Positions 26,515 to 38,023 of a stretch of 64,000 nt of DNA are shown here, piece after piece. A program made the position numbers and the translations under genes. The notes under the pieces were generated by a model, which saw nothing but the letters and a program-made list of their open reading frames with translations, ran no database searches and was not told the DNA's origin. Position 1 is the first letter of the stretch, and every line of letters begins with the position of its first letter. The stretch lies in NCBI GenBank assembly GCA_032871835.1, contig CM065296.1, positions 114,152,146-114,216,145 of the forward strand, given 5' to 3'. This DNA comes from Dipteronia dyeriana. Lineage: Eukaryota; Streptophyta; Magnoliopsida; Sapindales; Sapindaceae.

Positions 26515-27877
26515 GGCCAGTATTGCTTTTGAAAAGTTAAAATCATATTATTTTATAATTTTGGTATAAAATAATGTTTGATAAAACTTCCAAAAGTGAT
26601 TAATTGATAATCTTACAAGTTTTGAAAGTGATTTTAAGAAGTAAGTGATGAGTTACTTTTTGAAAGTGATTAGGGAATAATCTATTTCAGCATTTAATGC
26701 TTCTTTTAAAATATCATTAAAATACATATGAAATCAAGTTAAAATCATTTATATATCTTATTTCATTTCAAAATTAAATATTCTATTTAAATATTGATTG
26801 ATTTATAAAATCTTTTAAAGATATTTTTATTGTTCTTATGGTTTTTTTTTTCCAATTTAAATATTCTACTTACATATTGATTTAATATATGTAATTATTG
26901 AAAAAATGAAATATGTCATAAACTATGTACATCTTAGTCATTATAGCTAATCTCAGTACCTTTACAATAAAATTATCAAACATATGTATATTGCTTTTGA
27001 GTTATACAGTAGTTTAAAAATACAATTAATCAACCATCTGTTGATTAACTTCACAACTGATTATTCCTCATGTATAGCTAACAGTGATTATTATAAAAGT
27101 TATAGCAATACCTAGAGGTGGCAAAATGGGCCGGGTCGAGCCCTGATGGGCTGTCCATCCTGGCCTGGTAAGGTCGCGGGCTCGGTCCAGCTTAACGGGC
27201 TAGGCCCAATCCCGTTAGGCCTGTGGGCTTTTAGTGAATTTGAAAAGTTGAATTTTGACACGGGGCGGCTTGTTAGGATTCAAAATTTGATTTTTTTTTA
27301 ATTTAAAGTTTAAATTTTAAATTTTGAATTGAGATGAGGTTTTTGTAATTATTTAGAAGCCGTTATTGATCGTTGGGAGATTAAAAAAATACCCAAAACT
27401 TTTAAAAATTACATTATTTTAAATCGTTTACAATTTTTATATTTTTCACCACAAATTCAATAAGAAATTACTAAAGTATTATTTATTGAAAACTAATTAA
27501 CTGTTGTATGAAATGAAAAATGTATTTCATATTAAAATTATTACATTAATAATTATACAAAAATATTACAATGTATAAAAAATAATATTGTATAAATAAA
27601 AAGTTAAAATATATTTTTTTTTTAAAAATGAAACCCGTTGGGCCAGCCCGTTAAAGACTTAAAGGGCCAGCCCATCATAGGCCCGTTAAGGCCCAATCGG
27701 GCCATGCCCGACCCACCTCAAAATAGACTGCAGACGCAAGCCGAAACTACCATTCCAATAAGCAGGTTGACCTGGCCTATCTCCCTAACAGGTCGGGCCT
27801 GATCCTACTCGTTAAACCAACGGACCTAACGGACCGGACCGGTCCGTTTTACCACCACTAACAATACCAAACTGATC
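26515..27877. mobile_element. MITE with TTTGGTATTGC-type ends, split by a hAT element
   Basis: The left end (GGCCAGTATTGCTTTTGAAAA at 26515) and the right end (reverse complement begins GGATCAGTTTGGTATTG, ending near 27877) are related inverted sequences, as in plant MITEs with this consensus. The inner AT-rich body lacks coding capacity. The right end is interrupted by the element at 27113-27860. Confidence 0.45.
27113..27860. mobile_element. Non-autonomous hAT element
   Basis: The 748-base element has terminal inverted repeats TAGAGGTGGCAAAATGGGCC (left) and TAGTGGTGGTAAAACGGACC (right, reverse complement). Flanks GCAATACC (27105-27112) and ACAATACC (27861-27868) are an 8-base target duplication with one mismatch, as expected for hAT. 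GC-rich subterminal GGGCC/GGCCC words occur at both ends around an AT-rich core without an open frame. Confidence 0.85.
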
Positions 27878-28211
27878 CTTACTGAGTTTAAAGTTGAATA
27901 GTGATAGCCCATTAAACCAAAGTAGTATAGTGCATGGACCATGCCCAGTACAATCGACCCAAAAAACAAAACCTAACGCCACCTGACACAAAGGCTAACA
28001 AAACGTGACGTGCAATTCGTGAAAAATGTCGCAGTCTCGCATAGTCTTGAAATGCGTGTCGAGACCTCATCCGATCCGGTCCCATCCCTGCAAAAAACTC
28101 TATTAATTTCATCAGCCACCCACCTCCTCCGCGCAACTGTAAATAGTATTTAACCGATTCTCGAACGCTCTTTTATTTCTGTTCTCATAAGTCATACCAA
28201 TAACAATAACA

Positions 28212-29103
28212 ATGGCGGATTCAACTAAGCTCAAGTCCGATGCCTTGTTGGAGCTGATGAAACAACACCTGACCACCGATGCCGGTAAACAAATCACCAA
28301 GAAAATCGGCCTTGTCTACCAGATCAATATTGCTCCCAAGGTCGACCCTGCCACGCACGCCTTCTCTTTCTCTTTTATTTTTGTTCAATTCCAGATTTGT
28401 TGCTAATTAATGTTTATGAATTTGCAGAAAATTGGGTTTGATGAGGTTACTTATGTTGTGGATCTCAAGAAAGGAGAAGTCACTAAAGGTTTGGCTTTTG
28501 AGTTTTGATTATGTTTCTTTTTGACTCAAATCTTATTCAAATTGCAAATTATTGTTAAATGATATCTCTACAGTATATTAATGGCTCCTTTTATATGTTG
28601 CACATGTAAAATTTTGCACCTAGTTCACAAGAACGGGGATCATTATTTTGATAAAAACACTTTATTGTATGTTAGTATTGAGAATTGTCTCTGCTTTCTC
28701 TTGGTATGTTTCAGATGTTTGTCTTCTTGTTGCTGCTACTTATGCATAAATTGGCTAAACAACACAAACGCTGAAGATTTTGATTGTTTTAAGTAATTCA
28801 TAGCGATTTGTTTTTGAAAATTTAGGTTCATATGAAGGAGGAAAGCCAGATGCTACATTTTCATTCAAGGATGATGATTTCATCAAGATTGCCACCGGAA
28901 AGATGAATCCACAGCTTGCTTTCATGAGGTGCACACTTTACACTTTACAGCTTTCTAATATTATTTGGTCTGTTGTGTGTGTTTATTAATCTGTATTGTT
29001 TTGTGGACTCGATGGATGCAGGGGTGCAATGAAAGTTAAGGGCAGTCTGAGTGCAGCGCAGAAGTTCACCCCCGACATTTTCCCAAAGCCTTCAAAGATG
29101 TGA
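28212..29103 (+). CDS. SCP2: Sterol carrier protein 2 (SCP2), peroxisomal
   Basis: Small lipid-transfer protein made of one SCP2 domain. Plant SCP2 moves sterols, phospholipids and acyl lipids and acts in peroxisomes. Exons 28212-28340, 28428-28488, 28826-28928, 29022-29103 join in frame to 124 residues, the usual length. Recognisable blocks: ITKKIGLVYQINIAPK, VTYVVDLKKGEVTKG, GGKPDATFSFKDDDFIKIATGKMNPQLAFMRG and GAMKVKGSLSAAQKF. The protein ends in SKM, a minor but accepted peroxisomal type-1 targeting tripeptide; Arabidopsis SCP2 ends in SKL. The start codon follows an ATAACAATAACA leader. I see no damage. Confidence 0.95.
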
Positions 29104-31400
29104 ACAGATACCTGGGCCTCAAAAGGGGTAAATTTAGGCTTAAATTATAGGTTTGGTGCTCGGGTAGTGGATATATCAACATCTATGATAAAAATATCAA
29201 TGGTACTTATGTAATACAGTACTTGTTCGGAGACCCTGAGTCCGTTCACAAGTGCTTTTTTTTTTTCGTTAGTCAATGATGTGCTTGTTTCTTGGATCAA
29301 AATGTGCTTTGAGAGACTTGTTGTATCATTGATTTTATCATCATTCAAAAGTTAAATTGCAAGCTTTGTGTTCCTAAATTAATGTCTTGTGGATCGTTAT
29401 CTTCTCAAGTTATTTTTGCAGTTAGAAACACTCGAATTCATCCTTGTATTACATGTTTGTTTGTTGTTGCTTTTTTTTATTGCTGATTCATGCTTTTGTA
29501 ATGTCTGTGCACTGCTTGTGTGGCAGCTTGATATTGACATGTTTCTTGGAGTCTTGCTTGTGGAAGACCCCGCAATCCTGAATATAAAGATTGTTGGTCT
29601 TGGTATGTGTTCTCCTTAGTTCTTTGATCTGAATATAATCTGGTAGCTTCAAGTTCGGAACTGCCACTGCAGGCAGTGCCCGGCCGTCCAAAGAATATAA
29701 CAAACTGACCTAAACCTAGACTGCAAAATTGTAGAATTTTTATGCTATAACGCTTGGCTTCCAACCCAATAGCCTTAATTCTAAAGATGAAAAGAGGTTG
29801 AGTTGGTTTTAAAGCTCGGCGTTTGCCATTGAGAACTGCATATATATCCTCATCAATTCAGTTCATCTCTTCCTTTCTCTTCTACTGTGAGTTTGTCAAT
29901 AGCCCCTACTATCCAGTTCCTGGATGACTTACCTCCTTAGAAATCCGCTTAGCTATATATTGTTACGATTAAGATCATTTTCATTGGTTCATTGTTCGTT
30001 GCATACTTGCATTAAGTTGGGGCTCTAAGTTTTTATCCTGTCTTTGTAAGGCTGCAAATAACTCTTTTTCTCTCTTTAGAAATATATAAAAGAGCAATTA
30101 CCGATCAGATCCTGGACTTTCTTTTCAAATTCAAAGTTGTTTACGACTTTTATAAAAATAATAAAATTGGTCCTTACATTTTTTACGAGTTCCAAATTAG
30201 TCATTCTAATTAAGTTCTATAAATCAACTTTAATTGTGTAGGGATAAAATTGTATTTTACTCTTAAATAATATAATAATGATACATGTATAGATTTTTAA
30301 CACATATTTTTATTGATTTTATTTGTGGGTTTTGATTTTTGAATAATTTTGACAACATTGTTTATATCATATTAACAAAAAAACAATTATATAAAAATGA
30401 TAAAAGACTAAACATTCGATAGATGGTAGCTTTGTTTATAAATAAGGGTATAATTGATATTGTCTTATTAAAATGTTTTTAGATTTTTTAGAAAATTTTA
30501 ATTTAAAAAGATAAATGGTGTTTTATTAATAATATTTTTTTGATTTTTTTTTTGTAAATATAACGGTAAATTTAATATATAAAAGACAAAACAATTTTAC
30601 TATAATACGATAAGTAAAAGGAATTTACATACTTTAACTAAAATTATTAAAGTCAATTGTTGTATTTAATACCTTAATAGGGTACTAATTTGATACTTGA
30701 GTATTAATTTGGTCATTTTTATAAAAATAGTAAACCACTTGAATTTTTTTAAAAAAATAAATCTAAATTTAACATACGTAATCAACATATCAGAATACAA
30801 AAATTATCATTTTCCGAAAATTGGTTTTATCGCAGGTATAAAACTTTTATCTAAATGTTGTTGCCTCTCTCCAGTCTAGATTGATTATATATATATATAT
30901 GCCTTGTACGAGAGGCATTAATTGGTAAAGGAGAAATGTTACGGATTTATTTCGAGAGAGCAAAAATCTTCCTAGTGTCAAAATAAACTAACACTTAATT
31001 TATATATGAAATAATTAAAAAATCATCTAATTAGATTGAATAACTGTAATCTAATCTTATTTAATCTTAACCATTATTTAAAACTATTCTTATATTAATT
31101 AATCTAACAATTATCAAAAACTAAACAAATCCAAAAAATGTTCAAATATGGTGTCCAAATAACATGTCATTATTCTAGTCAATTCATTTAAATCATTTAA
31201 ATCTAATATAATTTAAATGAATAGATTGAACACCCGATTTAGATACTAAATTTAGATAAAGTAGTATTACTCTTAACGAAAGCAAATACCGATCTTGTTG
31301 ACGTTGACCCAAGGTATGACTCTTACACCTAAGCTAAGAGGTTATGGTTCGAGTGGTGTCTCCCTAAATACCGAATTAGAAAGAAAGAAAAAAACGTTTA
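29104..31400. other. 3' flank of SCP2 and intergenic AT-rich DNA
   Basis: The 3' untranslated region of SCP2 comes first. AT-rich sequence follows with no convincing gene. A MITE-like unit may lie at about 30935-31277 (GAGAAATGTTAC near the left end; its right-end reverse complement reads GAGTAATACTAC). Confidence 0.4.
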
Positions 31401-32034
31401 AGAAATATTTTCCTCATCATCCATCTGTTGTGTCGGTCCAACATTCGGTTCACTGTTCTACTCATTGTTTATGTCATTGTAGAAGTCATTATAATAGTGG
31501 TTGAACTGCTCATCATTCATCTCAATTTGACATCCAAAACACGTCGTCGAATTGACCACCGACTAATTCACCGTGGTCGGCTACTTTCGGTGGGACACCA
31601 CACAGGTTTTCTCTATCGTTATTCCAATTTCTTTCTGTGAACAACTGGTTGCTTCCGCCTGAAGATCGAAATTGTTGGATGTTATCAATATGAGAGATTT
31701 CTTCACCAATGACACCTCATGTTACCCTCTCAATTAAACTGACACATACTTGATGGATCACCCTATCTTCCCCCAACATAAACTGAACATCATCGTCGTT
31801 TCTTATAAACGTGCGACATGTAGTCCCAAGAATCATTGATATACACAGTAGATCAACACTGTATTTGTCGATATCATACTTCACAACTGTTTCCACGATC
31901 GACACCAACTCTTGGTAAGTCATACTCTTTGAAACATACATTTCTTGATTATCAGCACCTAAAAACCTCTGACTTCCATCGGGTAACTGCTCTCATCGAC
32001 CGTTGTAAGAGATGATTATTCTCACCCGATTCAT
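31400..32034 (-). pseudogene. Mutator-like transposase (MURA) N-terminal remnant, copy 1
   Basis: On the minus strand from ATG 32034 the reading is MNRVRIIISYNGR, then an in-frame TGA where the family has Trp (YxGxWE), then EQLPDGSQRF, YVSKSMTYQELVSIV and RNDDDVQFMLGEDRVIHQVCVSL. This matches the PB1-like N-terminal region of plant MULE transposases. After base 31717 the frame breaks into Asn/Asp-rich linker (NDEQFNHYYNDFYND, about 31490) with more stops. No zinc finger or catalytic DDE domain follows. It is a dead fragment. Confidence 0.65.
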
Positions 32035-32284
32035 TCTCTTGTCAAAATCAAAATCACAAACCATTATTAACATTAACAATATCTAAATTCAATTTCAAAT
32101 AACAATAAAAAAACCAAATGACTGTTATAAAAAAACTCAAAAATAATAACAAATGTCGGAATTAAAAAAATTCTTTTGGAACAAAAAATACTAGGATAAT
32201 CAAACTACAAGCTCGAGCCAATACACTAAAATCTAAAAAAAGCAAAATAAAATCTCGATCCAATACAATAACATCTCGGATAAG

Positions 32285-32640
32285 CATAGTAAAAGAGCTC
32301 GGACCGAGTTTTTATATAACTGTTCTGAGCTCGGAGTAGTTATATAAAAAATCGGTCCGATCGTTTTTATATAATCCCCAAGCTTTTATAAAAGCTCGGA
32401 GTTGTTATATAAAAGCTCGGTTCGAACGTTTATATATAAGCTCCGAGCTTTTATAAAAGCTCGCAGTTGTTATATAAAAACTCGGTCCGAACTTTTATAA
32501 GAGTTGCGAGCTTTTATATAACAGCTCCGAGTTTTTATAACAGCTCGGATCGAGCTTTTAAAAGCTCACAGCTGTTATAAAAGCTCGGACCACTCTTATA
32601 AGCTCGGACCGAGCTTTTTTAAAAAACCTTGAGCTTTTAT
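32285..32640. repeat. Palindromic degenerate tandem array (AGCTCGGACCGAGCT words)
   Basis: About 350 bases are built from the word AAGCTCGGACCGAGCTTTT, its halves and TATATAA/TATAAAA spacers, in both orientations, roughly every 20-40 bases. It lies about 250 bases upstream of the Mutator transposase remnant at 31400-32034 and is probably the subterminal repeat region of that element. Confidence 0.85.
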
Positions 32641-33059
32641 AACAAACCTACAAACTCGACCTATATTTTCGGAAAGTAAGAAAATAAACCTAGTGTATAT
32701 TCTGGAGACTAAATGTTCATACATTTGTTGCATACATTTGTTGCATACATCTTAAATCACTCGTAAAAGCATGACAAAACATTAGGGAGATCACAAAAAT
32801 CAGTTACCTGTAGATTTGAAAAACACACTACTTTTTTTTAGAGTGAAATAAACTTATCTTTCTGAAACCGAAGATGAAAGCACAAATACAACTTTTAAGG
32901 ACCATTTTGATAGTTCATCCTAATAGGTACCTTTGAAATATAAGTTATTAATATGGTGACATCATTGCAAAGGATAAAAAAAAGGTGGAGAATCATTGTT
33001 TGCAACTTTTGTATTTTATCCTTTTTTTTTTTTCTTTTTTCTATTTCATGTATACATTT

Positions 33060-33598
33060 CTAACGAAAGCATAGAAATCATCTTGTTGGCAAATTGAGAA
33101 AAAAAACACTGATCAAGGGAACTCTTTTATAATTTCATTATTGAAACATTTTCAATCTATTAATTTCATATACTTTTTTGAAATACTATTAATTTCGTAA
33201 TGCACTTCCTAATATTACTAGTTTTAGTTGACTTCAAGGACAGACGTTCGAAGTTTTGAGCAAGTGGAAACCGGGGTGGTCTACTTGACTCGGTGGAAAG
33301 TGAAAAATACTCAAATTCACAAATTTCCAGACGATTTTTCTGCTTCATATTCCAGTCGAAGACTCTACTTCCTTGATTTGTCTTTGGTCTTACTACGATA
33401 ATGATCGATGATTCTTCTTCACTTGCATCATTTTCTTGTTTATAAATTGGTTTCATTTATACCTTCATTAACGTATGAACTGGAGCAGCCACCGTGTCTC
33501 TGGTGTGAACATGACCAATGAGTCAATGACACGACACCCTATAAAAGACGAGAGAGAATCACCTGCTGAACTCGACAAGCAAAGAGAATCAGTCTGCT
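33060..33598 (+). pseudogene. Orphan alpha-amylase promoter and leader, start codon lost
   Basis: This block is a diverged copy of the promoter of amylase copy B (about 41905-42440). It includes GGAGCAGCCACC, TCTCTGGTGTGAACATGACC and CACGACACCCTATAAAAG with a TATA box at 33540-33546. The leader ends AAGCAAAGAGAATCAGTCTGCT, with ATC (33588-33590) where copy B has the ATG. Homology stops about 10 bases later, where sequence matching the middle of the MITE at about 40262 begins. It is the truncated remnant of a further amylase unit at a duplication breakpoint. Confidence 0.8.
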
Positions 33599-33599
33599 G

Positions 33600-34010
33600 T
33601 ACAATTCGTTCAGTAAATAAATTGTTATCATCCTTCTTATAATTAATATAATCAAAAACTATTTTTAAAAGTATATTATCAACATATTTTTTTTATAACT
33701 TACACAACCAAAAGTCATTTTTATTAAAAGCTCTAATACAAAAAAATATATTTAAAAATTCTTTTTGAAAAGTTATACCAAACACACTATAAGTTAGTGA
33801 GTTTAGTAGTTATTTATTTAAAAATTGTTAGTGATCGGGTGAATTTAGGAGTGATCACGGTTCGATTCGATTAGAATCCAACGGTTACAGTTTTGTTTAG
33901 AAAAGTAACAGTAACTGAAACCGTTCAAACCGGTTAGGAACGGTTTTGAAACCGTCTATTCGGTTTTAAAGTAAGTGTAAATTGGCTTTAAATACGACGA
34001 TTTGGTCGGT
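33600..34010. repeat. Duplicated MITE half and flank (copy of about 40262-40720)
   Basis: ACAATTCGTTCA onward aligns with 40262 onward. The match includes the MITE right end (TACCAAACACACT near 33778-33791) and the following AACCGTT-rich tract. The left half of that MITE is absent here, so this is the left edge of the segmental duplication carrying amylase copy A. Confidence 0.75.
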
Positions 34011-34281
34011 CCAATTTAAAAATATATATAGAAAGACAAACAGCGTTTAATTGACTGGGTGGAAAGTACTCAATTTGCAGAAGTACTCAATTTGCAGACG
34101 ATTTGGTGAAAATCAATTATTAGATATATTCTGATTTGATTTTACAATCAAAGACTTTTCATCCTCAATTTTTCTTTGGTCTTTGCATGATTCATCGATT
34201 TCCTGTTTACAATTGATTTTGTTAAACGTAGAAATGGGGCATTCACAAATGACAATGTGGTGTCTGGTGGCAATGACACCC

Positions 34282-34288
34282 TATAAAA
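34282..34288 (+). promoter_or_regulatory. TATA box, amylase copy A
   Basis: TATAAAA within ACACCCTATAAAAAG, 37 bases before the ATG. The same ACACCCTATAAAA context precedes copy B (42376-42382) and the orphan promoter (33540-33546). The very short leader is shared. Confidence 0.65.
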
Positions 34289-34324
34289 AGACCAAGAGAA
34301 TCCACCCACTGAACCACAAAGAGA

Positions 34325-36575
34325 ATGAGTTTGCTTACTTCACTCTGCTTCCTCTCTCTTTTTCTCTTTGTTGTCCCGTCTTTCGCGTCTACGTTATTGT
34401 TTCAGGTATCTTCAATTCTTCTACTTTATATAGTATGCATAATCTAATTTGCTTGATGATTTTTGATGATATATTATAGGGGTTCAACTGGGCCTCATGT
34501 AACAAGCCAGGAGGATGGTACAACTTTTTGAAGAACAGTGTTGATGAACTTGCCAATGCTGGAATTACTCATGTCTGGCTTCCTCCACCATCTCATTCAC
34601 ATGAAGCTGGTCCCCAAGGTTTTATTTTATTTTATTTTTTCTTTTCAATTTGTTGTTTTGTGTTCATTTCCAAATCAATCATGCATGTTTGGATGGAAGC
34701 CTTTTTTCGTTCTTATGATGCATCTCATGGTGATGAAATGATTATACTAATGTTAATTGTGTTAAAAGTGCATAAATACTAACGTTGGGCTTTTCAGCTT
34801 TTTTTTATCGGTTTAAACTTTTTGGTCGGATGGTTACTGAGATGGTATTAGAGTCTAGTTGTTCCAAAAGTCCCGGTTCTTGTTCAAGTACCCTTGTATT
34901 TGTGTTTCACTCAGCCACGTCGTAAGCCCGTTGGGTCTAGCAGGTGAGGGGTTGTGTTAGAGTGTTAAATAATATTATTAAGCTTTTAGGCCCGATGGTT
35001 ACAGACAAATTGTTCTCTATTGAATTTTGTAATCCATTTCCGAACCTTTTGGTTTTTTCGTTTGCTGTGTAAACTCATTAAACTGAACTGCTGCTAATTT
35101 TGCTTCAGTTAGTAATTCTTGACCATTTTTTATTGCTAGAAACCCACCTCATGGCCAACCTAGTGAAAGTCGGTAATTCTTTTGGGTTCATGAGTTCATC
35201 ACATTGTTGATTCTGGGGGAGCATGTAATCTGCAGTAGATTTCATTGAATAATTGAGCTAAAATCTTGAAAAATGAAAAAAAAATAAATATATATATATA
35301 TATATAAAGAGAGAGAGAGAGAGAGAGGATTGTATGCTTATTTCATATCTTTGGTTTTGATACCAGAATGACTTACATGAATTCTGTATGTTTTCCCATG
35401 TTTTTCAGGATACTTGCCGGGAAGACTATATGACCTTGAAACGTCGAAATATGGATCTAAGAGTGACTTAAAATCATTAATTGATGCTTTCCATCAGAAG
35501 GGTATCAAATGCATGGCTGACATAGTAATCAATCACAGAACTGCAGAGAAGCAAGATGAGAGAGGCATATTTTGCATTTTTGAAGGCGGAACTCCAGATG
35601 ACCGTTTAGATTGGGGACCATCCTTCATTTGCCGCGATGACACTGTATATTCTAATGGCCAAGGAAATCTTGATACTGGGGATAAATTTGAACCTGCTCC
35701 TGACATTGACCATCTCAATCCAAGAGTACAAAAAGAGTTATCAGATTGGATGAACTGGTTAAAGACTGAGGTTGGATTTGATGGATGGCGATTTGATATG
35801 GCAACAGGTTATGCTCCAAGTATTGCCAAAATATATATGGAACAAACGTCGCCCAATTTTGCTGTTGGGGAAAAATGGGATTCTCTTTCATATGGGCAGG
35901 ATGAAAAACCTGATGCTAACCAGGATGCACACCGTGGTGCACTGAAAGATTGGATTCAAGCTGCAGGTGGAGTTGTCACAGCTTTCGATTTCACGACAAA
36001 GGGTATTCTTCAAGCTGCTGTGGAAGGGGAGTTGTGGAGGTTGAAGGACGCAAATGGCAAGCCACCAGGATTGATTGGAATTTTGCCGGAAAATGCTGTG
36101 ACTTTCATTGACAACCATGACACTGAATCTCAAAAGATTTGGCCGTTCCCAGGGGATAAAGTCTCGCTTGGATATGTTTACATTCTCACCCATCCTGGCA
36201 TTCCATCCATTGTAATTTCTCTCACTTTATCTCTCTGTTTCCAATCTGATCTTTTACAAGCACATACTATGATTATGATCATTCTAAACCTTTAACCAAA
36301 ATGTAAACTTTTTTATTATGCAGTTTTATGATCACTTCTTTGAATGGGGTAAGAAGGAAGAGCTTACCAAATTGGTTGCAATTAGAAACAAGAATGGGAT
36401 CGGCCCTGCAAGCAAAGTTAATATTTTAGCTGCTGAATCTGATCTCTATATGGCTGCAATTGATGACAAAATCATTATGAAGATCGGACCAAAGATGGAT
36501 CTTGGAAATCTTGTTCCTTCAAATTACCAAGTTGCTACCTCTGGAATCGACTATGCTGTCTGGGAGAAACACTGA
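34325..36575 (+). CDS. AMY1: Alpha-amylase, secreted type (AMY1-like), copy A
   Basis: Endo-acting GH13 alpha-1,4-glucan hydrolase. Exons 34325-34405, 34480-34618, 35409-36211, 36324-36575 join to 424 residues, the usual length for secretory plant amylases. A signal peptide spans about residues 1-22. The catalytic nucleophile lies in GWRFD (Asp203), the acid/base in VGEKWD (Glu228) and the transition-state Asp in FIDNHD (Asp311). The C-terminal beta-sheet domain ends [11 protein letters not shown]...AVWEKH. Compared with copy B and the family, region II reads RFDMATGY instead of RFDFVKGY, so the conserved Lys after the nucleophile is Thr206. FNWES has become FNWAS, and the NHDT loop is one residue shorter (NHDTESQK). 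The frame is intact, so a protein can be made, but substrate binding may be altered. It is a tandem duplicate of 42426-44244. Confidence 0.9.
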
Positions 36576-36958
36576 AAACAAAGAAAGATAATTCTCTGAA
36601 GTCACAAATAAATAAATCCTAAAGGATAGCAATGAACCAATGAGACTGTAAAATAATTCTTGTTGCAAATTATAACACTTTCATCTTCTTCTAATGCTTG
36701 TGAACTTTGTTCTATTCTAATGCATCCCAAGTGAGTTTTGAAAAAAACAAAATCAATTGCACTTTACATTGATAAGAAATCATTGATATGACAAGTACAT
36801 ATCACCAAGCCTTCGAAAGAAACTTCATTCTTTACAGATATATGCGAAGGCTTTTGTGTTTCTTTTACAAGAGTAGACAGTTTGGAGTCATATTTAATAA
36901 AGCGAAATTATGGGAATTGTATGTTCCAACGGTTAAATCTGGTGCTTAAATCATTAGC
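36576..36958. other. Spacer between amylase copy A and PPR pseudogene
   Basis: This is the 3' flank of copy A. From about 36840 (TTTTGTGTTTCTTTTACAAG) it aligns with the spacer before the intact PPR gene (about 44460), showing that the duplication runs through amylase into PPR. Confidence 0.6.
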
Positions 36959-37076
36959 ATGAACTTAGCTAGTTCCAGCCAAAAGTCTGGTTTCTTCCAT
37001 TCAATACTTAAATCTTGGATTGACACCAAAAACTCAATATCTAGATTAATTAGCTTTTTTCGGCCGATTGTTACGA

Positions 37077-37976
37077 GAGGTAATTTCACCAAAGTCCCTA
37101 TTGTTTTTTGAAATATCAACTATTTAAACGTGTTTATCGTATTAGCAAGTTAAGTTATTTATTTTTTAAAAATATATCATTTTTGTTCATTTGATTAAAT
37201 TACTAAAGGTCAACTTTAAATGTAAATATAAAGAATAATACTACATATCACAACTAAAATCACAACATTCCATCACAATACATGTGACAGTTGATATGTC
37301 AATTTATGAGTGGATACATATTAATAATGATTTATCTCACTTATCTTTGTATTCACTCACAAATTGACACATCAGCTGCCACATGTATTGTGATGGAATG
37401 TTGTGATTTTAGTTGTGATATGTAACATTACTCTAACTATAAAAGTATAATTTTACCCTTATCAAAATGATTTATTAAATTTCAAAATAAATAATATTAA
37501 AATGGTGTTTAAAAGTAAATTAACACCAAAAAATTATTTTCTAAAAAAACAAAAATTATATAATAATTTAAAAAAAATATATATAATGGATTATGAAAAA
37601 TATAAATTTAAAATAAATAATAAATTGAGAGTAGTTTATTTTATTTTTTTAAATGTATTCTAAAAAATTATTTTAAAAAAAAAGAGTAAATGGACCTCCA
37701 CCGTTGGATCGATCTCAGATCTAACGGTTGAGATGCATTTACTTTTTTAAAAAAATCTTTTATTTTTTGAAATATCTTTTTAAATACTTTCAATTTATTA
37801 TTTATTTTAACTTTATATTTTTCGTAATCCATTAGTTTTTTTTTATGTTTTTAAAATTATTATATTTTTTGTTTTTTTAGAAATTTTGTTGTTGTTGTTA
37901 ATTCATTTTTATAAACTATTTCAATATTTATTTTTTCAAACTCAATAAATCATTTTGATAAGGGTAAAATTGTATT

Positions 37977-38023
<47 letters not shown>

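Noticed and set aside
35888..36193. 101-codon minus-strand open frame within amylase copy A (and a 131-codon one in copy B, 43554-43949)
   Set aside because: Both are antisense shadows of the amylase third exon; their conservation follows from the coding strand.
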